NCBI RefSeq assembly: GCF_019175385.1
Contig: NC_083339.1
Span: 27,247,637 to 27,311,636, forward strand
Source: Lycium barbarum
Taxonomy: Eukaryota > Streptophyta > Magnoliopsida > Solanales > Solanaceae
Direction: 5' to 3'
Length of the DNA: 64,000 nucleotides
Positions 12,501 through 20,896 of this stretch are shown here, one piece after another. The stretch's first letter is position 1. Each line of letters begins with the position of its first letter. The position numbers and the translations under genes were made by a program. Under the pieces are notes generated by a model that did not search any database, was not told the origin of the DNA, and was given only the letters and a program-made list of their open reading frames with translations.

Positions 12501-14275
12501 GCGGAGCTAGCATAGTACTCAGGGGTTCAGCCCAGTAACTTTGGTCTAAAACCCTGTATTTGTCTTGAAAATTTCATTGAATATGTATAAATTGATAATT
12601 TAGAACCCAGTAACTTAAACGAATTAGAATACCGAACCCACAAGCCTCGAATCCTGGCTCCGCCTCTGATCTCAGCCAATCTGATGGTTCTCCCTATCCC
12701 TGCTTCAAAAGATAATAGCACCAGGACCACAAAGAGTATCACGAATGGCCTCGTAATCAAGCCTGAGGTGAAAGTGCTAAAACTCATCATGGTTATTATG
12801 GAAACTTCATCATCGTGTTAGCTAGCTTTTAATGTTGGCTAGCCTTGATAGAGTATTGAGAATGAGTTGTCCAAGTTGTTTCATGATCTGAAGGTATAAT
12901 TGATTGCAATGAAAAGAATACATATCTGAAGTGTAAATTACTAATCATGTGCAATTTTGGATTTCAAGTCAATTTATGTGACAGAACAATTCATTAGACT
13001 TTTTAAGATATCATGGACCAGGTGCTTTATGCGATGGCAATGCGTTGGGCCTTAGCCCAATGCTACTTGCAGATCCGTTCCATTGAAATTCAGTGTTTTT
13101 GTTCACCTTTCATGCGACACATCACTAGGGCATAGCCTATGGGTTTCCAACTTCAACTTTTTTGGTTTATTTTAATTATTTCCTTGTCCATACCTCTTCA
13201 AATTGGTTCCTCAGGCATGTTACATATCCAATGACTTTGTTACACTCGTATAGGCTTGGTCGTACTTTGGCACTAATTAAGTCACACTTTAAGCTTATAA
13301 CTCGCTTGAATTAAATATGAAAACATTACGGGGCTTTACATATCACTATCCAAGTAGCACTTAACATGTAAGGGATTTTTATTTTATATTTTCACTAGAT
13401 TACCTTATAAGTAAGTCTTTGGTTCAAGTCTTTATTTAATAGTAACATTTATCTCCTTAATTTTATTTTGCAAGGAAGAGTTGTTTTCATTGTCCTTCTC
13501 AATATTAAAGACTTTAATAACTCGTATTCTCTCAGGTATTGCTTTTACTGGCTACCCAGTGGTTGGATTCCACAATCGATTCCAAGCATCAGGAACATGC
13601 CTAGACAGCCTTGAAGATGCAAAAATCACAGTATGTCCTTGGGATCCTAGAGTTAAAAGTCTCTTCTTTCACCAAACAACATTTAGTATTAGCTTATCTA
13701 AAGTCAAAGGCTTCATTGAAGATGTCCAAAGGCTAGTTGCTTTGGAGCCTAGGGCACTATGTGTCCTAGACTTATACGATGGCATCCTCATGAGGTACCT
13801 TACAGCTTCAAATGCTTACTTGGGTGAACAAGAAGATGCTTTGGATTTTGACATCACATATTACCGAAGCAAGGACCCAATGTCTCCTAGGCTCTTTGAA
13901 GATTTCATTGAAGAGATAGAGCAACTTGCATTCTTCAAATATGGGGCATTGCCACATTGGGGAAAGAATAGAAACGTGGCATTTATTGGAGCAATCAACA
14001 AATATAAAAATGCTGACAAATTCTTGAAAGTGAAACAAAGCTACGACCAATTAGGGTTATTTTCAAGTGAGTGGACAGATCAAGTTCTAGGCTTAAAAGA
14101 TGGGTTGACCATAGTCAAAGAGGGGTGTGCTCTTGAAGGACTATGCATTTGCTCTGAAGATATTCAGTGTGCCCCAAAGAAGGGTTACTTTTGTCGACCA
14201 GGCAAAATTTACAAAGATGCGAGGGTGTGTACTCGTTTATCGTCCGTTACCACAAAACTAAATCCTGATTTCTAA
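6512..14275 (+). CDS. L-gulono-1,4-lactone oxidase-like FAD oxidase (five exons, intact)
   Basis: Exons: 6512-7001, 7210-7391, 8232-8487, 9456-9557, 13536-14275 (stop TAA at 14273). All four introns are GT-AG and the phases fit, giving 1770 nt, 589 residues. The first 22 or so residues are hydrophobic ([11 protein letters not shown]), a likely secretory signal. Next comes a PCMH-type FAD-binding domain at roughly residues 50-230 ([40 protein letters not shown]), then the lactone-oxidase C-terminal domain ([28 protein letters not shown]) and a Cys-rich tail ([15 protein letters not shown]). Family knowledge: plant GulLO-type enzymes oxidise L-gulono-1,4-lactone, a possible side route to ascorbate, and are predicted to enter the secretory pathway or cell wall; animal enzymes bind FAD through a His, which SHS could match. 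The exact substrate is inference. The ATG opens the frame and directly precedes the signal-like segment. Introns 2-4 are full of transposon debris; intron 4 is 3978 bp. Confidence 0.93.
7603..7853. mobile_element. Tourist/PIF-Harbinger-like MITE in GulLO intron 2
   Basis: This 251-bp segment has inverted ends: GAGCCCGTTTGGA at left, and the right end reads GACCCTGTTTGGA on the minus strand. Both ends continue into GGCTTAT-type inverted repeats. It is flanked on both sides by TAA (7600-7602 and 7854-7856), the 3-bp duplication expected of Harbinger-type elements. No coding capacity. Confidence 0.8.
8012..8197. mobile_element. Degenerate hAT-type MITE in GulLO intron 2
   Basis: Begins CAGGGGTGGCGTAGCC and ends near CTGTCCCTAG. 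The layout resembles the clear hAT MITE at 12496-12668 (a GGGCTCA/GGGTTCA motif after the left end). No clean 8-bp duplication is visible, so boundaries and class are tentative. It holds a TA microsatellite at about 8066-8084. Confidence 0.4.
8498..8736. mobile_element. Stowaway-like MITE in GulLO intron 3, next to the splice donor
   Basis: Left end GTCTCTCCGTCTCACTTTT; right end AATTGGAACGGGGAA, an approximate inverted match to the usual CTCCCTCCGTCCCAATTT end. TA flanks both sides (8496-8497, 8737-8738). It begins only about 10 nt after the exon 3 donor at 8488. No coding capacity. Confidence 0.55.
8991..9256. mobile_element. Second Stowaway-like MITE in GulLO intron 3
   Basis: CTCCCTTTGTCCCAATTTAT at the left and ATAAATCAGTTCAGATGGAG at the right are inverted copies with a few changes. 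Flanked by TA on both sides (8989-8990, 9257-9258). 266 bp, non-coding. Confidence 0.68.
9718..10038 (-). pseudogene. Copia integrase fragment inside GulLO intron 4
   Basis: The minus-strand frame reads a copia integrase core end: [20 protein letters not shown] carries the catalytic Glu context, followed by [11 protein letters not shown] and [15 protein letters not shown]. No LTRs, protease or reverse transcriptase are seen around it, so it is a truncated relic, opposite in direction to the host gene. Confidence 0.85.
10200..12800 (-). pseudogene. Remnant of a plant transposon/retroelement protein (PF20167-like) in GulLO intron 4
   Basis: The minus strand at 12800-12243 has pieces reading [13 protein letters not shown] and, further on, [19 protein letters not shown] and FPSMLTKYL. 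At 11200-10604 it reads [10 protein letters not shown], then [20 protein letters not shown] and [13 protein letters not shown] recognise these as the 'putative plant transposon protein' domain common in Solanaceae retroelement ORFs (named from memory, not searched). The frame is broken by stops and by the MITE at 12496-12668. It may be one element or two pieces of related elements; no LTR edges were found. The interval 11240-12240 between the clear pieces is AT-rich and undiagnostic. Confidence 0.5.
12496..12668. mobile_element. hAT-type MITE with perfect 8-bp target duplication (GulLO intron 4)
   Basis: This 173-bp element starts CAGGGGCGGAGCTAG and ends CTGGCTCCGCCTCTG, inverted copies of each other with few changes. 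ATCTCAGC stands on both sides (12488-12495 and 12669-12676). An 8-bp duplication and CAG-type ends fit hAT. It sits inside the older transposon-protein remnant, so it came later. Confidence 0.9.
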
Positions 14276-14513
14276 TGTAAAAGACAACAAGAGACGCAAT
14301 GTTGTGCGCATGATTTTGTGCAAGCAATGTTGATATTTAAAGAAGTAAATAAGTAAGCACATCAATGTAATAAGGACATCTTAAAATAATACACATAAAT
14401 ATATTAATACAATTGTTCTCGACGAGTTTTTGTTACTTTTTCAATTACTAAAGGCGAACTATGTTTTTTCCTTCTTCAATTGAATGTACACTTTTCTTAT
14501 TGTATAAATCATG
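14276..14513 (+). other. 3' flank of the GulLO-like gene
   Basis: 238 bp lie between the stop codon and copia copy 1. It contains AATAA-type words (AATAATACACATAAAT at about 14383) that could serve as a polyadenylation region. The retroelement may therefore sit in or just beyond the 3' UTR, in the same direction as the gene. Confidence 0.4.
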
Positions 14514-15057
14514 TGTTAGGTGTGGAATTGGCCAAACAAGTCAATTCTTTTGTTCACATAGTCGTGATGTAAGCGCTTACCTCATAATAGTCGTGATGTA
14601 AGCGCTTACCTCATCATAGGAAATTCATTCCTATAAATAGGTAGCTTATGGTTCATTTGTAAGATATCATCAAGATCATTTGCTAAACACATCCCAAAGA
14701 GAGAGAGAAATCTAAGAGAAATACTCTTAGTGAAAGGCCTAAGTAAGAGAAGGTCTTTGAGAGAATTTTCTGTGGTAAATATTCTTAAGTGTAATTGGGA
14801 TTGGGGTTGTGAGGTTGAGTGTTGTAAACACTTGTAATATTTCTTCTTTAATAAGATCTGCAGCAGCAACGTGGACGTAGCTCTCACATTGAGGGTGAAC
14901 CACTATAAATCTGTGTGTGCTATTTATTCTTCGCTTACATCACTGCGTAAGTAGGTTCTGTCTAAGGAGGTTGGTATTTAAGTGGTCCAGCTGTGACCCT
15001 CCAATCTTTCCTGGGAACCGGCTTACAAAGGTCGGATTTGGGATTTAAATCCTAACA
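14514..15057 (+). repeat. 5' LTR of copia copy 1
   Basis: TGTTAGG to CTAACA, 544 bp. U3 carries a 28-bp direct repeat (see 14558-14614) and a TATA-like CTATAAATAGG at about 14631, so transcription should begin a little downstream of that. Confidence 0.95.
14558..14614 (+). promoter_or_regulatory. Tandem 28-bp repeat in the copia U3 (putative enhancer)
   Basis: Two copies of a 28-bp unit at 14558-14585 and 14587-14614. Each contains TGATGTAA followed by the perfect palindrome TAAGCGCTTA. The same pair recurs in all four LTRs of the two copies (also near 19119, 49812 and 54371). Tandem U3 repeats act as stress-response enhancers in Tnt1 and Tto1; the role here is inferred by analogy. Confidence 0.55.
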
Positions 15058-15059
15058 AC

Positions 15060-15071
15060 TGGTATCAGAGC
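15060..15071 (+). other. Primer binding site of copia copy 1
   Basis: TGGTATCAGAGC, the standard initiator tRNA-Met match, two bases after the 5' LTR. Confidence 0.92.
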
Positions 15072-15098
15072 AACAGGTTGTGTTGTGATTTAGAAACG

Positions 15099-18000
15099 AT
15101 GGGAGGCGAAGATGGTACGACGCACGGCATCGGTAAATTCGATGGTACAGACTTTGCGTTCTGGAGAATGCAAATTGAAGATTATTTATATGGCAGAAAG
15201 CTTCATGAACCTCTGAGTCCGAAACCAGAGGAGATGAAGCAAGCAGATTGGAATCCCCTCGACAGACAAGTTCTGGGAGTCATTCGGCTGACGCTGTCAA
15301 AGAACGTTGCTCACAATGTGGCAAAGGAGAAGACCACTGCAGATATGATGAAGGTATTGTCTGACATGTATGAGAAACCTTCGGCAAATAATAAGGTATT
15401 TCTCATGAAGAAACTATTTCATCTAAAGATGATGGAAAATGCTCATGTTGCTGCACACGTAAATGAATTCAATACCATTGTAAATCAATTGTCATCGGTA
15501 AATATTGACTTCGATGATGAAGTGCAAGCTCTAATTTTGTTGGCATCCCTACCAAATAGCTGGGAGCCAATGAGAGCAGCGGTTAGTAATTCTGTCGGCA
15601 GTGACAAACTAAAGTTCAACGATGTTAGGGATCGTATCCTTGCTGAGGAAGTGCACAGGACAGATTCTGGAGAGGCATCGACGAGTTCTGCTTTTAATGT
15701 TGAAAACAGAAGCAGAAATTATGACAGAAACTACAACCGAAATAGGGGCAGATCGAAGTCAAGGAATGGCAGGGGTCAATCCAGACCAGGACGAACATTT
15801 GAGTGTTGGAACTGTGGAAAACCAGGTCACTTCAAGAAGAACTGCAGGGCGCCAAAGAAGGAGGACAACAAGGGGGATGGAATCAACGCTGCTACGGAAG
15901 ACATTGGCGATGCGTTGTTGCTATCGGTTGACAGCCCGATAGACTCTTGGGTGCTTGACTCAGGAGCGTCCTTTCATACCACCCCACATCATGATATAAT
16001 GACAAACTACGTGGCTGGGAATCTCGGCAAAGTTTATTTAGCCGATGGAGAGCCGCTAGACGTTGTTGGCACGGGAGACATTAATTTGAAGATGTCAAAT
16101 GGATCCTCGTGGAAGATTACAAAAGTTAGACATGTTCCAAAGCTGATGCGAAACCTGATTTCAGTAGGTCAGCTTGATGATGAGGGATATGATCTCAACT
16201 TTGGTAATGGGTCTTGGAAGGTGGCGAAAGGTGCTATGGTAGTTGGCCGAGGAAAGAAGATTGGCACTCTCTACATGACGACTAGCTGTCGTGATACTGT
16301 TGTTGTGGTTGACAACACAAAGAAGACAGATTTGTGGCATTGTCGGCTGGGGCATATCAGCCAGAAGGGGATGAAGCTGTTGGTGACAAATGGTTTAATT
16401 CCGGAGCTGAAGACGGTGGACCTTCATACGTGTGAGAGCTGCATTCTCGGAAAACAAAAGCGAGTAAGCTTCTCAAATGCAGGCAGGGAGTTGAAGGTCG
16501 AGAAGCTGGAATTGGTGCACACAGACGTGTGGGGACCTACCACTGTCCCCTCTCTTGGAGGATCACACTACTACGTGACCTTCATTGATGATTCAACCAG
16601 GAAGGTATGGGTTTATTTTATGAAAAATAAATCCGATGTGTTTAGTGTATTCAAAAGATGGAAAGCCATTGTCGAGAATGAAACAAACCTCAAGTTGAAG
16701 TGTTTGAGGTCCGACAACGGCGGAGAATACACTGATGGTGATTTCAAACGGTACTGTGCCGATAATGGGATCAAGATGATGAAGACTATTCCTGGAACGC
16801 CGCAACAGAATGGAGTAGCCGAAAGAATGAACCGAACGTTGAACGAGCGTGCTCGGAGTATGAGAATACACTCTGGACTGCCCAAGACATTCTGGGCAGA
16901 TGCAGTCAATACCGTGGCCTTCTTAATTAACCGAGGACCGTCAGTTCCCTTGGATTTCAGAATTCCAGAAGAAGTCTGGAGTGGCAAGAAGGTAAATCTT
17001 TCATTTCTGAAAGTGTTCGGTTGCTTATCATATGTTCATAATGATGATACGGCTAGAAGCAAGCTTGATCCAAAATCAAAGAAGTGTTACTTTATTGGCT
17101 ATGGTGACACCGAGCTTGGGTACCGATTTTGGGATGAACAAAATCGGAAGATCATCCGAAGCAGGAATGTTGTCTTTAACGAAGAGGTACTGTACAAAGA
17201 CAAGCTGCAAAAGAATTCAGAATGTCAGGACAAGGAATCGGAAATAGTCGATTTGAGGGACTTTTCGGCACCTGAGCAGCAGCCAGGTACAACCGAGGCA
17301 GAGGAACAAACAATCCGAGAAGGTGCTGATGAAAGTGCTGATTCTGAAACAAATGAACAGACGCCAATCACAGAGCTGCGTAGATCATCCAGGATCAGGA
17401 AGCCGCTTCACAGGTACTCTCCATCCCTCAACTACATTCTACTCACTGATAGAGGGGAGCCGGAATGTTATGAAGAAGCAATGCAAGTCGATGAATCGAC
17501 TAAGTGGGAGCTGGCAATGAAGGATGAAATAGATTCACTATCGGCAAATCATACATGGGAATTATCCGAGTTGCCAAAGGATAAAAAGGCATTGCAAAAC
17601 AAATGGGTTTATCGGATAAAGGAAGAACCCAATGGAAGCAAGCGTTATAAAGCAAGGCTGGTTGCAAAGGGATTTCAACAGAAAGAAGGCATTGACTATA
17701 CGGAGATCTTCTCTCCCGTAGTCAAGATGGTGACTATCAGAACTGTTCTTGGGCTGGTAGCAAAGGAAAATCTACATCTGCAACAGATGGACGTGAAAAC
17801 TGCATTTCTTCACGGTGATCTAGACGAGGAAATCTACATGCGACAGCCGGAGGGATTCAAAATCAAAGGAAAGGAGAATCTGGTGTGCAAACTTCAAAAG
17901 AGTCTGTACGGACTAAAACAGGCTCCAAGACAGTGGTATTTAAAGTTTGACAGCTTTATGAAGAAAGCTGATTTTTCAAGGTGCGAGGCAGATCACTGCT

Positions 18001-18854
18001 GTTACTTCAAAAAATTTGAAGACTCGTACATGATACTGCTACTCTATGTCGACGACATGCTAATCGTAGGAGCAAACCTACAGAAGATTGATCGGTTGAA
18101 AAAAGGGTTATCGGAAGAGTTTGCAATGAAGGATTTGGGAGCTGCAAAGCAAATCCTTGGGATGAGAATCGACCGAAGCAAGGAGGGCATTAAACTCTCA
18201 CAAGAAGAATATGTGAGGAAAGTTATCAAAAGGTTCAACATGCATGATGCCAAGCCAGTCAGCACTCCCTTGGCTGGACACTTTCGGTTGTCAAAGGATC
18301 AGTCGCAGACAACCGAGGATGAGAAGAAGCAGATGGACAAGATACCTTATGCATCTGCAATCGGTAGTCTTATGTATGCAATGATATGTACAAGGCCTGA
18401 CATTTCACATGCAGTGGGAGTTGTCAGCCGATTTATGAGCAATCCGGGAAAGCAACACTGGGAGGCTGTGAAGTGGATATTCAGATATCTGAAAGGCAGC
18501 TCGAGTTCAGCTCTGTATTTCCGAAAATCAAAAACAGGATTGCAAGGGTATGTTGATGCTGACAACGGTGGTGATATTGGTAGCAGAAAGAGCACATCCG
18601 GGTATGTTTACACCTTCGGAGGTACTGCAATCTCTTGGGTTTCCAAGTTGCAAAAGATAGTAGCTCTCTCTAGTTGTGAGGCTGAGTACATTGCTGTGAC
18701 GGAGGCCACAAAGGAAATGATGTGGCTACAATCTTTTCTGCGGGAATTGGATCAAGACCACGAGGGAAGTGTGCTATATTGTGATAGCCAAAGCGCCATT
18801 CATTTGGCAAAGAACCCGGTTTACCATGCTCGAACGAAGCACATACAACTCTGA
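15099..18854 (+). CDS. Copia gag-pol polyprotein, copy 1 (premature stop near the C-terminus)
   Basis: 1251 residues from ATG 15099. Domains in order: gag UBN2 region (roughly residues 10-200); CCHC zinc knuckle CWNCGKPGHFKKNC near 236-249; protease DSGAS near 287; integrase zinc site (WHCRLGH, CESC near 413-446) and catalytic D, D, E in VHTDVWGP (about 475), RSDNGGEY (about 538) and GVAERMNRT (about 574); reverse transcriptase with LLLYVDDMLIVG near 982; RNase H with VDAD (about 1152), SSCEAEY and YCDSQSAIHLAKN (about 1228). Codon 1252 is TGA (18852-18854), where the sister copy has CGG. The last 50 codons, to the natural TGA ending at 19004, stay open behind it. Longer translations can be drawn from non-ATG codons upstream, but this ATG starts the usual gag N-terminus. 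Function: capsid, maturation, integration and reverse transcription; loss of the RNase H tail probably disables this copy. Confidence 0.95.
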   Translation: MGGEDGTTHGIGKFDGTDFAFWRMQIEDYLYGRKLHEPLSPKPEEMKQADWNPLDRQVLGVIRLTLSKNVAHNVAKEKTTADMMKVLSDMYEKPSANNKVFLMKKLFHLKMMENAHVAAHVNEFNTIVNQLSSVNIDFDDEVQALILLASLPNSWEPMRAAVSNSVGSDKLKFNDVRDRILAEEVHRTDSGEASTSSAFNVENRSRNYDRNYNRNRGRSKSRNGRGQSRPGRTFECWNCGKPGHFKKNCRAPKKEDNKGDGINAATEDIGDALLLSVDSPIDSWVLDSGASFHTTPHHDIMTNYVAGNLGKVYLADGEPLDVVGTGDINLKMSNGSSWKITKVRHVPKLMRNLISVGQLDDEGYDLNFGNGSWKVAKGAMVVGRGKKIGTLYMTTSCRDTVVVVDNTKKTDLWHCRLGHISQKGMKLLVTNGLIPELKTVDLHTCESCILGKQKRVSFSNAGRELKVEKLELVHTDVWGPTTVPSLGGSHYYVTFIDDSTRKVWVYFMKNKSDVFSVFKRWKAIVENETNLKLKCLRSDNGGEYTDGDFKRYCADNGIKMMKTIPGTPQQNGVAERMNRTLNERARSMRIHSGLPKTFWADAVNTVAFLINRGPSVPLDFRIPEEVWSGKKVNLSFLKVFGCLSYVHNDDTARSKLDPKSKKCYFIGYGDTELGYRFWDEQNRKIIRSRNVVFNEEVLYKDKLQKNSECQDKESEIVDLRDFSAPEQQPGTTEAEEQTIREGADESADSETNEQTPITELRRSSRIRKPLHRYSPSLNYILLTDRGEPECYEEAMQVDESTKWELAMKDEIDSLSANHTWELSELPKDKKALQNKWVYRIKEEPNGSKRYKARLVAKGFQQKEGIDYTEIFSPVVKMVTIRTVLGLVAKENLHLQQMDVKTAFLHGDLDEEIYMRQPEGFKIKGKENLVCKLQKSLYGLKQAPRQWYLKFDSFMKKADFSRCEADHCCYFKKFEDSYMILLLYVDDMLIVGANLQKIDRLKKGLSEEFAMKDLGAAKQILGMRIDRSKEGIKLSQEEYVRKVIKRFNMHDAKPVSTPLAGHFRLSKDQSQTTEDEKKQMDKIPYASAIGSLMYAMICTRPDISHAVGVVSRFMSNPGKQHWEAVKWIFRYLKGSSSSALYFRKSKTGLQGYVDADNGGDIGSRKSTSGYVYTFGGTAISWVSKLQKIVALSSCEAEYIAVTEATKEMMWLQSFLRELDQDHEGSVLYCDSQSAIHLAKNPVYHARTKHIQL

Positions 18855-19059
18855 TACCATTTCATTAGATCAGCTTTGGAAGATGGAGCGCTGGTGCTTG
18901 AGAAGATCGCAGGGAGTCAGAATCCAGCAGACATGATGACAAAGGCAGTGGCGATAGACAAACTGAAGCTATGCTCAACTTCAGTTGGCCTGCACGAAGT
19001 ATGAAAGTAGGAAAGAGCTGCTGCATCGATCAAAGTGTGAAGACAAATTAAAATTAGTC

Positions 19060-19074
19060 TTCAAGTGGGAGATT
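19060..19074 (+). other. Polypurine tract of copia copy 1
   Basis: CAAGTGGGAGATT lies directly before the 3' LTR at 19075. The same tract precedes 54327 in copy 2. It is the expected plus-strand priming site. Confidence 0.8.
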
Positions 19075-19617
19075 TGTTAGGTGTGGAATTGGCCAAACAA
19101 GTCAATTCTTTTGTTCACATAGTCGTGATGTAAGCGCTTACCTCATAATAGTCGTGATGTAAGCGCTTACCTCATCATAGGAAATTCATTCCTATAAATA
19201 GGTAGCTTATGGTTCATTTGTAAGATATCATCAAGATCATTTGCTAAACACATCCCAAAGAGAGAGAGAAATCTAAGAGAAATACTCTTAGTGAAAGGCC
19301 TAAGTAAGAGAAGGTCTTTGAGAGAATTTTCTGTGGTAAAATTCTTGAGTGTAATTGGGATTGGGGTTGTGAGGTTGAGTGTTGTAAACACTTGTAATAT
19401 TTCTTCTTTAATAAGATCTGCAGCAGCAACGTGGACGTAGCTCTCACATTGAGGGTGAACCACGATAAATCTGTGTGTGCTATTTATTCTTCGCTTACAT
19501 CACTGCGTAAGTAGGTTCTGTCTAAGGAGGTTGGTATTTAAGTGGTCCAGCTGTGACCCTCCAATCTTTCCTGAGAACCGGCTTACAAAGGTCGGATTTG
19601 GGATTTAAATCCTAACA
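19075..19617 (+). repeat. 3' LTR of copia copy 1
   Basis: 543 bp, a near-identical direct repeat of 14514-15057. Confidence 0.95.
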
Positions 19618-19622
19618 TCATG

Positions 19623-20896
19623 GTCATCTAAGTGGTACTTTTTAATTGCTTTGGTGGTTCTCCTCCTCCACCCCGTGATCAAACTTTTGACATCTAATTA
19701 GCTTCTTTATTGAATGTACAATTTTATTATTGATAGGCTCTCTATCCATACCAAGTGATATTCTAAAGGTTAAATATGGATTTGGTAGCCCCCCCCCCCC
19801 CCACCCACCCACACACATACCTATTTTTTAGTTTAAAACTAGCAATATCGCCCGAGCCGAACATGTCTATTCACTTTAATTAGCCAGTCTTTAAGGTTTG
19901 TATTTTGAAAATAACTTTTAAAAACATTCTAATTGTTATTATATATAGCAACATTTACAAAATGTATTTTATATACCAACACTTTAGTTATAATTAAAAA
20001 ATGGAGTTGATGGAATAAAGTCTTTGAGATGGAAAGAGTCGGACTTTTTTCTCATTATCATGACAATAAAAGTTGTTCGTCGATGTAAAAAAGAAAATTA
20101 GTAAGAATATGAGGGAAAATTAATATTTTGATTCTAAATTTTTTCTTTTAAATTCTTTAATATTTTATATGTATACCGATAGGTTGATATCTATTTCAAT
20201 TAAGTAACTATTCAGATCCAAACATAAGAACCATTGTTGTATGTATTGGATTTTTAAAAAGCAAAACTAATAAAATATTTTTATTAAATTAATTAAAAAA
20301 TATATTATAACTTTTATATTAACAATTATAGATAAAACAAATTGTTACAAAGAAATCAAAATTAGAAAGATATATGTTATATCATTAATCACTAAATTTT
20401 AATTCTAAAATGAAAATATAAAGTAATACATTTTATAAATGTAAAAGAACAATAATCAGAAACTGCAAAGGAGAGTAAATAAGTAAAGTATTGACAATGA
20501 AGAAAAACGGGGATAAAAGTCACTCCCTCTGTTTACTTTTACTTGTCCACGTTAACATATCAAGAGAAAGAAACTAATATGGTAATTATTGATTAGTATG
20601 AAACTTCAATTATGTTGATTGTGTATAAAGATAACGACTACGCATATATTATAGGCGTACATATTTGTATTCAAGTCATCCTTTTTCTTGTATTTCTTTA
20701 TTTATCATTAGGACGATCAAGCAATGAAATGCAAGAAGAGTGGTGAGAATCATGCAGAAGGGGCTGGCCATTAATTTCCATGGAATTAATGAGTGAATAT
20801 TTGTGTGTTCTTATTATTAATTTTAACCTTTAATTACTCATTTTCAACTTATATTCGAAGGCTATTGAGACTTACAACAATAAATATGAATATTAT
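19623..20896. other. AT-rich intergenic stretch
   Basis: No coding region or RNA gene seen. There is a poly-C run near 19790 and a short Stowaway-end-like sequence (CACTCCCTCTGTTTAC) near 20521 without a clear partner. Confidence 0.4.

Larger units (their letters stand above)
14514..19617 (+). mobile_element. Young Tork/Tnt1-like copia retrotransposon, copy 1
   Basis: Complete 5104-bp structure: 5' LTR 14514-15057, primer site 15060-15071, polyprotein, polypurine tract, 3' LTR 19075-19617. It is flanked by TCATG on both sides (14509-14513, 19618-19622). By eye the two LTRs differ by three substitutions and one 1-bp deletion, so insertion was recent. The polyprotein has one visible premature stop near its end. 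The sister copy lies at 49768-54868. Confidence 0.97.
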
